Assembly: GCA_964596165.1 (NCBI GenBank)
Contig: CAZQTW010000008.1
Location: 62,001-126,000, forward strand
Length of the DNA stretch: 64,000 nt
Source of the DNA: CAYUQT01 sp964596165
GTDB lineage: Bacteria; Planctomycetota; Phycisphaerae; UBA1845; JAFGLZ01
Direction of reading: 5' to 3'
Part shown: positions 43,332 to 51,458 of the stretch, piece after piece
Position numbering within the stretch: the stretch's first letter is position 1
How the letters are laid out: each line of letters begins with the position of its first letter
Made by a program: the position numbers and the translations under genes
The notes under the pieces: generated by a model
What the model was told of the DNA's origin: nothing
What the model saw: only the letters and a program-made list of their open reading frames with translations
Database searches by the model: none

Positions 43332-45155
43332 ATGGGTTTAACTTCCGCACTATTCACGGGCCTGACGGGGCTCAACAGCAACCAGTTTCGAATTGATATT
43401 ATTGGCAACAACGTGGCAAACATGAACACGACGGCCTACAAGGGCAGCCGGACGATGTTCCAGAATCAGTTCGCCCAGACCTATAGCACCGGGTCGCCTC
43501 CCACCAGCAGTGAGGGCGGCAGCAACCCGGTTCAGATCGGGCTGGGCTCCGTGCTCGGTTCCGTTCAGAGGATCCACACCGACGGCTCGATCGAGACAAC
43601 GGGCGTGCCGACCGACATGGCGATCGAGGGCAAGGGATTCTTCATCCTGTCCAAGGCGGACAACAAACAGGCGTTCACCCGCGACGGCACGACAATGTTG
43701 AACAGCAGCAACTACCTCGTCTCGCAGGATGGCTTCTACGTGCAAGGCTTCACCGTTGATGAGAACTTCAACATCATCCCGGGCGTGCTCAGCAATCTTA
43801 GAATTCCGGTGGGGACCATGAGCATTGCCAAACAGACCCAGAACGCCAAGTTGGACGGCAATATCGATGCCGGCGGGACGATCGGGACGCGGGGCAGCGT
43901 ACTCCACAGTCAGGCCCTTGCCGGCGACGCGGTGGGAACGCCCGCCACGGCGGCGACCCTCCTGACGGACCTGCGCGAAGCCGGTCCTCCGGTCGGGGCG
44001 CCCCTCTTCGCCGTCGGCGACAGTATCAGAATCACCGATGATGTGAAGAAAGGCGGGCGCGACATGGCGGAGGCCACCTTCACGGTGACTGCCACCAGCA
44101 CCGTCGAGGAGTACATGACCTGGCTGAACGGAGCCTTCGGCATCAGCGAGACCCCGGCGCCGGGGACGCTGCTGGATGATACGGACCCGACCACACTCAG
44201 GGCACCGGGTTGGTACATTAGCACGGGAGCCGCGGGTGAGCCGGCGGCCGGTTCTCTTTACGTCGTCGGCAACTACGGCAAGGACAATGCTCTGGACATC
44301 GGGGCAGCCGGAATCCTGCACATCGACGGTGCCACCGGTACCTCATCCGTGCCGTTCTCCTTTACCGAAGACAAAGCCGCCGACGGGACCAGCGTTTACA
44401 CGAGCTTCGTGGTCTATGACTCGCTCGGCAAGTCGATGAGCATTGATATGACCATGGTGATGGAGAACAAGGATTCCGGCGGCGTGACGTGGCGGTGGTA
44501 CTGCGAATCCGCGGATGACACGGGCGACGGACGCATCATCGGCGCCGGGCCGGCTACGGCCACGCCTCCCGACCGATACCTTGGCCAGGGGATCATCGAC
44601 TTCGACGTCAACGGCCAGTACCTCCAGAGCCCGGGCGCCAGCATCGTGATCGACCGCGACAACACCGGGGCCGCAGATCCGATGCAGGTCGACTTCAACT
44701 TCGCGGACATCACCTGCCTGACCACCGGCGCGAACGCCGGCGCCGGCAACCCAACCCAGTCCGTACTGGTTATGACTACGCAGGATGGCTTCCCGGCGGG
44801 TACCCTGCGCGACTTCGGCATCGGCTCGGACGGCACCATCATGGGCACGTTTACCAACGGCCTCCAGAGAACACTCGGGCAAATTGCCCTGGCGAACTTC
44901 TCCAATCCCGAGGGGTTGGTGGCTGAAACCAACAACACCTTTGCCTTGGGTCCTAACAGTGGTGTTCCGGTCATTACCGCCCCTCTGGCACTCGGGGCCG
45001 GTCGCATCATCTCCGGCTCGCTCGAACTGAGCAACGTGGACCTCTCGCGAGAGTTCATCGGACTGGTGACGGCCTCAACGGGCTTCAGTGCCTCAGGGCG
45101 GGTCATCACAACCTCAGACGAGCTCCTCCGGGAACTCTTGACGATGACACGCTGA
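43332..45155 (+). CDS. flgE: Flagellar hook protein FlgE
   Basis: 607 residues from ATG 43332 (GGAG nine bases upstream); the frame is open further 5' but the added part runs through the hairpin leader. N-terminal D0 signature LFTGLTGLNSNQFRIDIIGNNVANMNTTAYKGSRTMFQ, the GFFILS and TRDG elements of hook proteins, a large variable surface domain (about 180-430), then LRDFGIGSDGTIMGTFTNGLQRTLGQIALANFSNPEGL and the C-terminal helix SNVDLSREFIGLVTASTGFSASGRVITTSDELLRELL. Longer than enteric FlgE. Confidence 0.95.
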   Translation: MGLTSALFTGLTGLNSNQFRIDIIGNNVANMNTTAYKGSRTMFQNQFAQTYSTGSPPTSSEGGSNPVQIGLGSVLGSVQRIHTDGSIETTGVPTDMAIEGKGFFILSKADNKQAFTRDGTTMLNSSNYLVSQDGFYVQGFTVDENFNIIPGVLSNLRIPVGTMSIAKQTQNAKLDGNIDAGGTIGTRGSVLHSQALAGDAVGTPATAATLLTDLREAGPPVGAPLFAVGDSIRITDDVKKGGRDMAEATFTVTATSTVEEYMTWLNGAFGISETPAPGTLLDDTDPTTLRAPGWYISTGAAGEPAAGSLYVVGNYGKDNALDIGAAGILHIDGATGTSSVPFSFTEDKAADGTSVYTSFVVYDSLGKSMSIDMTMVMENKDSGGVTWRWYCESADDTGDGRIIGAGPATATPPDRYLGQGIIDFDVNGQYLQSPGASIVIDRDNTGAADPMQVDFNFADITCLTTGANAGAGNPTQSVLVMTTQDGFPAGTLRDFGIGSDGTIMGTFTNGLQRTLGQIALANFSNPEGLVAETNNTFALGPNSGVPVITAPLALGAGRIISGSLELSNVDLSREFIGLVTASTGFSASGRVITTSDELLRELLTMTR

Positions 45156-45205
45156 GGTCGGATAAGATAGGTGATCACTCCACATGATCTGGTTTATGCC
45201 TAATG

Positions 45206-45308
45206 GGCGGCTGCGTCCAGTGGCCGCCAAAATCGAATAAGGAGGTCTTCGTGGTCAGGGATGAATGCATCGCTCCTGCTGGGCGGGAGTCTGCGTTCAT
45301 CCCTGACC
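45206..45308 (+). other. Hairpins in the flgE-flbD spacer
   Basis: GGCGGC/GCCGCC (45206-45228) is followed by a long stem: 17-base arms at 45253-45269 and 45292-45308 (GGTCAGGGATGAATGCA against TGCGTTCATCCCTGACC) pair with one G-U, and the loop can add CTCC/GGAG. No T-run follows. The spacer is visibly AT-richer after the hairpin. Confidence 0.65.
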
Positions 45309-45360
45309 AGAAGAACATTAGATGTTAAGCAATTAACAATAACCGTTGGGGACCCAAGAC

Positions 45361-45558
45361 GTGATTGTCCTTACCAGGCTGAATGGTCAGAAGATCGTGG
45401 TCAACGCTGAGCTCATTAAATTGATTGAAAAGAATCCGGATACTACTATTACCCTTATCAACGGCGACCACATCCTGGTTTCAGAGACCCTTGAGGAGGT
45501 CGTTGCCCTTGCGGTTGAATACGGTCGGCAGTTGAGGGCATTCCCGAACACGCAATAG
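45361..45558 (+). CDS. flbD: FlbD-family flagellar protein
   Basis: 65 residues. I start at GTG 45361, giving (M)IVLTRLNGQKIVVNAELIKLIEKNPDTTITLINGDHILVSE, which matches the first residues of this short family; a TTG at 45346 would add five residues. FlbD proteins of this type sit next to flgE/motA in Gram-positives and spirochaetes and may affect motility (not the Caulobacter regulator of the same name). The gene is AT-rich for this window, e.g. CTCATTAAATTGATTGAAAA. Confidence 0.85.
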   Translation: MIVLTRLNGQKIVVNAELIKLIEKNPDTTITLINGDHILVSETLEEVVALAVEYGRQLRAFPNTQ

Positions 45559-45566
45559 GTTCCAAG

Positions 45567-45599
45567 ATAGTTCAACTATTTGAGCAGCCCTGCCGATGT
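45567..45599 (+). promoter_or_regulatory. Palindrome and possible sigma-28 element before motA
   Basis: ATAGTT-C-AACTAT is a perfect 13-base palindrome at 45567-45579. TCAA (45572-45575) is followed after 16 bases by GCCGATGT (45592-45599), close to the sigma-28 pattern TAAA-N15-GCCGATAA. motA is a sigma-28 gene in enterics; here it is tentative. Confidence 0.35.
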
Positions 45600-45618
45600 T
45601 ACCAATACAGAGAAACCG

Positions 45619-45639
45619 TGCGCGGAGACGCCGGGCGCA
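45619..45639 (+). other. Hairpin with GGA loop before motA
   Basis: TGCGC/GCGCA stem around an 11-base loop beginning GGAGA, 17 bases before the motA ATG. Short stem; listed as part of the GGA-loop set. Confidence 0.3.
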
Positions 45640-45656
45640 GCGAATGAGAGTCTAGG

Positions 45657-46421
45657 ATGGACTTCGCCACACTGGTAGGTCTGATGGCGGGCGTGGGTCT
45701 CGTCGGATGGGGCATCATGAGCTCCGGCGAGCTCAAGCTCTACATGGACGCGTCCTCCGCACTCATCGTGTTTGGAGGGACCTTGGCGACACTGCTCATC
45801 AGCAAACCACTTAACGAAATCGTGGGGTTTGCCAAGGTCGCGAAGAATGTGTTTCTGACGAAGGCCCAGGATCCGCGGAAGCTCATTGCCGATCTGGTCA
45901 GCTTTGCGGATCAGGCCCGTCGCGAAGGTATCCTTTCCCTCGAAAACGTATGCAAGGATCTCGACGATGACTTCCTCGTTCGCGGGTTACAGATGGCGGT
46001 CGACGGCACGGATCCCGAAATGATCCACCAGGTCATGACGAACGAGGTTGAGCAGATGATTGACCGCCATGCAAGTGGGAAAGGCCTGCTCGACGCCATC
46101 GCGAAGTTCGGCCCGGCATTTGGGATGATCGGCACGCTCATCGGGCTCGTTGCTATGCTGGCGAACATGGACGATCCGAGCAAGATTGGTCCCGGAATGG
46201 CGGTGGCGATCCTGACGACGCTCTACGGTGCGCTTCTGGCGAACCTCTTCGCCATTCCGATGGCCGACAAGCTGTCCAATCGAAGTGCGGCCGAGCTGCT
46301 CAACAAAGCGATCATCGTCAAGGGCATCATGAGTATCCAGGCGGGCGATAACCCCCGAATCGTCGAACAGAAACTCAAGACGTTTCTGCCTCCGCGGGTG
46401 AGGGAAACCGCGGAAGCGTGA
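45657..46421 (+). CDS. motA: Flagellar stator protein MotA
   Basis: 254 residues with four predicted membrane helices: near 1-20, 32-50, about 150-170 (FGPAFGMIGTLIGLVAML) and 180-205 (PGMAVAILTTLYGALLANLF). Conserved features are the large cytosolic loop with LADQARREG-type sequence and the proline-containing segments preceding helices 3 and 4 that gate torque. Forms the 5:2 stator with MotB, whose gene starts 29 bases downstream. Confidence 0.94.
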   Translation: MDFATLVGLMAGVGLVGWGIMSSGELKLYMDASSALIVFGGTLATLLISKPLNEIVGFAKVAKNVFLTKAQDPRKLIADLVSFADQARREGILSLENVCKDLDDDFLVRGLQMAVDGTDPEMIHQVMTNEVEQMIDRHASGKGLLDAIAKFGPAFGMIGTLIGLVAMLANMDDPSKIGPGMAVAILTTLYGALLANLFAIPMADKLSNRSAAELLNKAIIVKGIMSIQAGDNPRIVEQKLKTFLPPRVRETAEA

Positions 46422-46450
46422 TGTGAGGCCTTAAAACCGGGTGCCCGGGC

Positions 46451-47185
46451 ATGTTCAAGAAGAAGACTGCTTCCGGCGGCGGCTGTCCCGAATGGATGGT
46501 GACCTACGGGGACTGTATGGGGTTGTTGTTGTGCTTCTTCATCATGCTGGCGGCCATGAGCACGGTCAATGCGAAGCAGTTTCAAGAGGCAACCCAGAGC
46601 ATTCAGGAAGCCCTGGGTGTCGACGGCAAGTACGGCCCCATGCCCTTTGAACAGAGTCAAACCATGTCCCATCGGATCGAGTCGGTCCTCTCCTCGAAGC
46701 GCGTGGCGCTTTCCCCGGGTTCCGCGGAGGAAGGCATGGAGGGGCACGAGTATCTCGTTGAACACGTTCGTGAGGGCCTGCGCATCACCGGCGCGGCGCT
46801 GCAGTTCGACCGCGGCAGCGCTCAGCCCCGCGAGACAACCATCCGCCACCTCGCCAAATTCTCGGCTGAACTGCGGGGCCATACAACCCGAATCGACGTG
46901 CGAGGCCACGCCTATGCCGAACCGGTGCCCGAAAACAGCGGCTGCAAGGATCTCACCGATCTGAGCTATGCCCGCGCCGTGGCGATCGCCCAATTGCTGG
47001 CGAGCAACGGGATCGAGCAGGAACGCCTGCGGGTTGTCGCGTGCGGCGCCACCGAGCCCGTCGAGACGCAGGCGTATCGCGAGGACCAATTGGCGCGGAA
47101 CCGTCGCGTCGAGATCATCGTCACGGAGGTCCTGGTCAGTGAGTTGAAGGGTGGGTCTTCATCCAAGAAGCAGGAGTACCAATAA
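46451..47185 (+). CDS. motB: Flagellar stator protein MotB (OmpA-like)
   Basis: 244 residues. Short cytosolic start, a single transmembrane helix (YGDCMGLLLCFFIMLAAMS) containing the ion-path aspartate, Asp21, then a linker and an OmpA/MotB peptidoglycan-binding domain: TTRIDVRGHAYAEPV, LSYARAVAIAQLLASNGIEQERLRVVACGATEPV and NRRVEIIVTE. The stop overlaps the next ATG by one base (TAATG). Ion type, proton or sodium, cannot be read safely from the sequence. Confidence 0.93.
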   Translation: MFKKKTASGGGCPEWMVTYGDCMGLLLCFFIMLAAMSTVNAKQFQEATQSIQEALGVDGKYGPMPFEQSQTMSHRIESVLSSKRVALSPGSAEEGMEGHEYLVEHVREGLRITGAALQFDRGSAQPRETTIRHLAKFSAELRGHTTRIDVRGHAYAEPVPENSGCKDLTDLSYARAVAIAQLLASNGIEQERLRVVACGATEPVETQAYREDQLARNRRVEIIVTEVLVSELKGGSSSKKQEYQ

Positions 47186-47790
47186 TGCCAGACAAACCGC
47201 AGGCCGAAACCCCGGCGCCGACCCCGCAGCCGGCCGAAAACGCCGGAAAGAAGAAGGGCAACATGATGCTGGGGGGCATCATCGCCGCGGTGATGGTCGT
47301 CGAGGGCGTGGGTCTCTATGCGGGCATGAAGATGTTCGGGGCGGGTCCCCAGTCCGCCGAGAGTCATGAGGGTGCGGCACCGGCGGTCGAACAGCCGGCC
47401 GAGTTGATCGAAGTCCTCGTCGCCAAGCTCAAGGCCCCCAATCGTGCCAGCGGGCGGACGTTTATCTACGACGTGGAAATCGCCGCCAGGGTCCGCGTGC
47501 CCGAAGGCAAGGCCTCAGGCAAGGGGGGAGGGCACGGCGCAGGCAAGGGCGACGGAGGACTGGAAGAGATCAAGAGCGAAATCAGCAAGAAGTTCGAGGA
47601 ACGAAAGAACGCGATTCATGACCGACTGAACTGGCTGATCCGAAGCGCCGAACCCCAGCACTTGGAAGAGCCCGGCCTGGTTGTGATGCGCCGGCAAATC
47701 AAAGCCGAACTGGACAAGATCCTCGGCGACGACAAGCTGATCGAAAGCATTCTAATCCCCCGCTGGGCGTCCATGCGGTCGGACATGTGA
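47185..47790 (+). CDS. fliL: Flagellar basal body-associated protein FliL
   Basis: 201 residues. Pro-rich N-terminus, one transmembrane helix (MMLGGIIAAVMVVEGVGLYAGMKMF) and a periplasmic stomatin-like domain: RTFIYDVEIAARVRVPEG, KKFEERKNAIHDRLNWLIRSAEPQHLEEPGLVVMRRQIKAELDKIL, then ESILIPRW. A Gly/Lys-rich insert (about 113-130) interrupts the domain. The order motB-fliL-fliN supports FliL, a ring around the stator. Confidence 0.82.
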   Translation: MPDKPQAETPAPTPQPAENAGKKKGNMMLGGIIAAVMVVEGVGLYAGMKMFGAGPQSAESHEGAAPAVEQPAELIEVLVAKLKAPNRASGRTFIYDVEIAARVRVPEGKASGKGGGHGAGKGDGGLEEIKSEISKKFEERKNAIHDRLNWLIRSAEPQHLEEPGLVVMRRQIKAELDKILGDDKLIESILIPRWASMRSDM

Positions 47791-47862
47791 CACGCGGGAC
47801 GCTCCGCCGAAAGAGGGCGGGTGGAAGAACAGCGACCCGGGGTCCACGGAAGGACAGAGAAG

Positions 47863-48498
47863 ATGGCCAAGGAAGATCCATTCGGCGGCCTGTCGCAGGA
47901 CGACATTGACGCGGCCCTTGCGGAAGCCACGGGAGCCAAGCCGACGCCCCAAGCCCACGCAAGTCCGCCGGCGGAAAACGCGCCACTGAGTCAGGATGAA
48001 ATTGACGCCGCCTTCGGAGGGAGCGGCTTCTCTTCCGATCCGGCTGCCGCCGCATCACCGCCCCCGAAGGAGACTCGCGTGGATGCCGCCGGCAATCCGT
48101 TCGACGATGCAGCCGCCGAAATGGCGGCTATTATCGAACAGGAAAAGAAAGCATCTGCCTCTTCCAAGGCGTCCGCCGATCCGCCGACTCAGCCCCTGGA
48201 GATGCCCGACTTCACGCCCAACGGCGCGACGCGAACGGAGGACCACCAGATCGATCTGCTCGAAGACGTTGAACTAAACGTCAAGATCGAACTGGGCCGC
48301 ACACGAATGCTGGTGGAGGATGTTCTTCAACTCGGAGAAGGCTCCGTCGTCGAACTCGACAAGCTGGCCGGTGACCCCGTCGATGTCCTGGTGAACGACC
48401 GACTGGTGGCCCGAGGCGAGGTCCTCGTCCTTAACGACAACTTCTGTGTTCGTATCAACGAGATAATCTCTCAAACCGGTGTTGCCGTTCGCAGCTAG
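47863..48498 (+). CDS. fliN: Flagellar motor switch protein FliN, with two FliM-like N-terminal peptides
   Basis: 211 residues from ATG 47863 (AAGGA upstream). The C-terminal 75 residues are a SpoA/FliN domain: VELNVKIELGRTRMLVEDVLQLGEGSVVELDKLAGDPVDVLVNDRLVARGEVLVLNDNFCVRI. The N-terminus has LSQDDIDAAL (10-19) and LSQDEIDAAF (42-51), both of the EIDALL type that FliM and FliY use to bind phosphorylated CheY, in a disordered Ala/Pro-rich region. No CheC/FliM middle domain is present, so it is not FliY. fliM is missing from its usual place just upstream. Confidence 0.88.
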   Translation: MAKEDPFGGLSQDDIDAALAEATGAKPTPQAHASPPAENAPLSQDEIDAAFGGSGFSSDPAAAASPPPKETRVDAAGNPFDDAAAEMAAIIEQEKKASASSKASADPPTQPLEMPDFTPNGATRTEDHQIDLLEDVELNVKIELGRTRMLVEDVLQLGEGSVVELDKLAGDPVDVLVNDRLVARGEVLVLNDNFCVRINEIISQTGVAVRS

Positions 48499-48552
48499 GA
48501 CGACGTCAACACCGTGCGTACGGTCCGGACCCGACCGAGGTGCAGGTGAAAC

Positions 48553-49419
48553 ATGTCCGATCGCCAGCGAGTCGCAAAAGCCATTTCCGTTGGAATGGGC
48601 TGGTGGTTGGCGGCGAGTTCGATCGCTTTGGCCGCCAACCCCCAGATGAAGCCCCGCGAGACACCGAAGGGGACGGTGACGGCGAACAGCCGCGTGGTCG
48701 CCGATGAACCGGCACCGCCTCGATTTACCGCGGCCCCCGAGCCGAAAAATACCCCATCGGCAATCGAAGCGGCCGCAGACCAAGCATCCGCGGAAGCGGA
48801 GGACACGAGTGTCGTGTCGCGACGTGCCGGATCGGCCGCCGTGGTTCGCCAGAACACGCGTTCTGTCACCGGCAGTGGGTCTTCGTGGTATCTCGACGGT
48901 CTGCTCGCGCTGGGTGCGGTCTTGGGCATGATCGGAGCGGGAGCCTTCGCCTTCAAGAAGTGGGGCAAGCGGCTCGGAGCGGCGATCGGCGGCGGCGGGC
49001 GACACCTCGAAGTGGTCGCGCGACTGGCCTTGAGTCCCAAACAGAGTGTGTGCCTCATTCGCGTGGGGCGGCAGCTCGTGCTGGCGGGGTTGACACCCGA
49101 CCGCATCAACTCGCTGATGATCATCGATGATCCCGAACGGGTCAGCGAGCTGCTGACCAATCCGAAAAACTCGCGAGGGTCGGGACTAGGGGCGACCTTC
49201 GGACGGTTGTTTTCCGGCGAATCCTCCCAATACGCGGATTCGCAGGAAGACGAAACACCGGATGAACTGCCGCTGAGCTCCGACGGTCGCTACTACAGAC
49301 AGGCCCGAACGGAGCTGTCGGGATTGCTGGAGAAACTGCGGTCGCGTGAGTCGTCGGTCGGGGAACAAGCGAACGACGTCCCGGGCGATGCCGAACGGGG
49401 CACGATCGCGATCGCCTGA
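48553..49419 (+). CDS. fliO: Flagellar biosynthesis protein FliO
   Basis: 288 residues, longer than most FliO. A signal-like start (SVGMGWWLAASSIALA), a disordered stretch, a transmembrane helix at about 112-136 (YLDGLLALGAVLGMIGAGAFAF) and the cytosolic FliO domain GGGRHLEVVARLALSPKQSVCLIRVGRQLVLAGLTPDRI. FliO helps FliP assemble; fliP follows directly. Confidence 0.85.
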   Translation: MSDRQRVAKAISVGMGWWLAASSIALAANPQMKPRETPKGTVTANSRVVADEPAPPRFTAAPEPKNTPSAIEAAADQASAEAEDTSVVSRRAGSAAVVRQNTRSVTGSGSSWYLDGLLALGAVLGMIGAGAFAFKKWGKRLGAAIGGGGRHLEVVARLALSPKQSVCLIRVGRQLVLAGLTPDRINSLMIIDDPERVSELLTNPKNSRGSGLGATFGRLFSGESSQYADSQEDETPDELPLSSDGRYYRQARTELSGLLEKLRSRESSVGEQANDVPGDAERGTIAIA

Positions 49420-49463
49420 CGTACTGCAGTCATTCGACGTACCGGGGCGCTAAGGAGTGGCGC

Positions 49464-50336
49464 ATGACCCCAGAGCATGGATGCTCGAAGCCCGTTCGCG
49501 TTGCCGCGTGGGCGTTTGGCGTGACGGTCTTCATTACCGTGGTCGCACAAGCCCAGACCGTCCGCTCGGCCGCGCCGCTCTCTGAGAATGCCCCCATCGT
49601 CTCGCCCGGCCAGCTTACGATCGACAATCCTCTTCAGATTCCCGACCTGCGGAAGATTGCACCGCCCGCCACCGATCGAGAAGGGGTGGCCACAACCATC
49701 CAGATTCTCGTCGTCATGACGGTGTTGGCGCTGGCGCCGTCCATCCTGATCCTGACAACATGCTTTACGCGCATCATGGTGGTCCTGGGCATGCTTCGTC
49801 AGGCCCTGGGCACGCAACAATTGCCGCCCGGCCAGGTCATCACGGGGCTTTCGCTCTTCCTCACCTTCATGGTCATGGCGCCGACGTGGTCGAAGATCCA
49901 CAGAGACGCCGTCTCGCCTTACCTTGAAGGGAAGGTCTCGCAACGAGAAGCATGGGATGCCGCCGCCAAGCCGATGCGGGAATTCATGGTTCGCCAGATC
50001 GAGTTGGCCCAGAACGAAGAAGGCGTCTACATGCTCCTGGAGTATCAACGGGGCAAGCCCATCCCGTTGGATACCGTGATCAAGTGGGAGGACGTACCGG
50101 TGTCGGTCCTGGTGCCGGCCTATGTGCTCAGCGAACTCAAAGTAGCCTTTCTGATGGGCTTTCGCTTCTATCTGCCCTTCCTGGTGATCGACATGGTCAT
50201 CGCAACCATCCTGATCTCCATGGGCATGTTGATGCTGCCGCCGGTGCTGATTTCTCTGCCGTTCAAAATCGTTCTGTTCGTTCTGGCTGACGGATGGGCT
50301 CTGGTGGTGGGTTCGCTGCTGATGAGCTTCTCATAG
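49464..50336 (+). CDS. fliP: Flagellar export gate protein FliP
   Basis: 290 residues with a cleavable signal (about 1-33), then the four-helix core: TTIQILVVMTVLALAPSILILTTCFTRIMVVLGMLRQALGTQQLPPGQVITGLSLFLTFMVM, a periplasmic loop, and SVLVPAYVLSELKVAFLMGFRFYLPFLVIDMVIATILISMGMLMLPPVLISLPFKIVLFVLADGW. These two blocks are the PROSITE-like FliP signatures. The ribosome site AGGAG lies in the loop of a short GCGC hairpin. Confidence 0.96.
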   Translation: MTPEHGCSKPVRVAAWAFGVTVFITVVAQAQTVRSAAPLSENAPIVSPGQLTIDNPLQIPDLRKIAPPATDREGVATTIQILVVMTVLALAPSILILTTCFTRIMVVLGMLRQALGTQQLPPGQVITGLSLFLTFMVMAPTWSKIHRDAVSPYLEGKVSQREAWDAAAKPMREFMVRQIELAQNEEGVYMLLEYQRGKPIPLDTVIKWEDVPVSVLVPAYVLSELKVAFLMGFRFYLPFLVIDMVIATILISMGMLMLPPVLISLPFKIVLFVLADGWALVVGSLLMSFS

Positions 50337-50360
50337 TCACCGATGTGAGGGCGTACCGCG

Positions 50361-50621
50361 ATGGACATGAGTACCGCACTTGACCTGGGTCGAGATGCCC
50401 TGATTCTCGTGTTGACGCTCGCCAGTCCGGTCTTGTTGATCGGCCTGATCGTGGGCCTGATGATCTCGGTGTTCCAGGCGATGACCCAGCTTCAGGAACA
50501 GACGCTGACGTTCATCCCGAAGATCGCGGCCATGACGCTGACGGCGATGTTCCTGGGACCTTGGCTGGCGATGCGGATGCTCGAATACGCCACGGAACTG
50601 TTCGGCCAGCCGCCCTGGTAG
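50361..50621 (+). CDS. fliQ: Flagellar export gate protein FliQ
   Basis: 86 residues with two transmembrane helices: ALILVLTLASPVLLIGLIVGLMISVFQAMTQLQEQTLTFIPKIAAMTLTAMFLGPWLAMRM. The TQLQEQTLTFIPK loop is the family hallmark. Encoded between fliP and fliR as usual. Confidence 0.95.
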   Translation: MDMSTALDLGRDALILVLTLASPVLLIGLIVGLMISVFQAMTQLQEQTLTFIPKIAAMTLTAMFLGPWLAMRMLEYATELFGQPPW

Positions 50622-50631
50622 CCCCTGTCGG

Positions 50632-50651
50632 CGCCCGGAATCGGATGGGCG
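50632..50651 (+). other. Hairpin with two GGA motifs in loop before fliR
   Basis: CGCCC/GGGCG stem around GGAATCGGAT in the 57-base fliQ-fliR spacer. A second small stem AGGCT/AGCCT with loop ACGG follows at 50659-50672. Confidence 0.35.
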
Positions 50652-50678
50652 AGTCCCAAGGCTACGGAGCCTGTACGC

Positions 50679-51458
50679 ATGCCGTTCGAATTACTCAAGT
50701 TGCCGCTCTTGCTGCCCGGCCTGGTGCTGGTGATGTTTCGGGTCCTGGGCCTCGCGCTGACCGCGCCGCTCTTCAGCGCCACCGCCATTCCTCGGCGGGT
50801 CAAGATCGGTCTGGCGATGGCGGTGGCGATGATGACCTTTCCGATGGTCCAACCCATGATGCCGTCCGAACTGACGTTTCCACAGGCGCTGGCCGGCGTC
50901 GTGGGTGAGATGATGATCGGATTGGGCATCGGTTACGGGTTGTCGATGATCTTTGCCGCCGCCCAGCTCGCGGGGTCCATGATCGATCAGCAAGCCGGCA
51001 TGGCGCTCGGACATGTCCTCAATCCCGGCCTCGAATCCAGCTCTACGGTCATGGGGCAACTGCTGTTCTTCGTAGTCATGGGCATCTTCCTTGCCATGAA
51101 CGGCCATGTCGCGGTCGTTCGGGCGCTCATGGAAAGCTTCGCGCAGGTCCCGCCGTTAGGGTTTCAAGTGACGCCGTCGATCACCGATCTGCTGGTGGGT
51201 CTGATGACCAGTTCGTTCGTGCTGGCCATCCGGCTTGCGGGCCCCGTACTCACGGCGATCTTCCTGGTGACCCTGGCCAAGGGATTCATCAGTCGGACCG
51301 TTCCACAACTCAACATACTGGCGGTCGGATTCAGCATCACGTCGATGGTCGCGTTGATCATGACCGCCGCATCCATGACGTTTGCGCAGGATGTGTTGGT
51401 CGACGAAATCGTTGAGAACATGGACGCCCTCCGACTCTTGCTGAAAGGACTGACCTGA
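50679..51458 (+). CDS. fliR: Flagellar export gate protein FliR
   Basis: 259 residues, six hydrophobic segments. Motifs include LVMFRVLGLALTAPLFSATAIPRRVKIGLAMAVAMMTFP, EMMIGLGIGYGLSMIFAAAQLAGSMIDQQAGM and ISRTVPQLNILAVGFSITSMVALI. Its stop shares one base with the flhB ATG, so the two are translationally coupled. Confidence 0.95.
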   Translation: MPFELLKLPLLLPGLVLVMFRVLGLALTAPLFSATAIPRRVKIGLAMAVAMMTFPMVQPMMPSELTFPQALAGVVGEMMIGLGIGYGLSMIFAAAQLAGSMIDQQAGMALGHVLNPGLESSSTVMGQLLFFVVMGIFLAMNGHVAVVRALMESFAQVPPLGFQVTPSITDLLVGLMTSSFVLAIRLAGPVLTAIFLVTLAKGFISRTVPQLNILAVGFSITSMVALIMTAASMTFAQDVLVDEIVENMDALRLLLKGLT

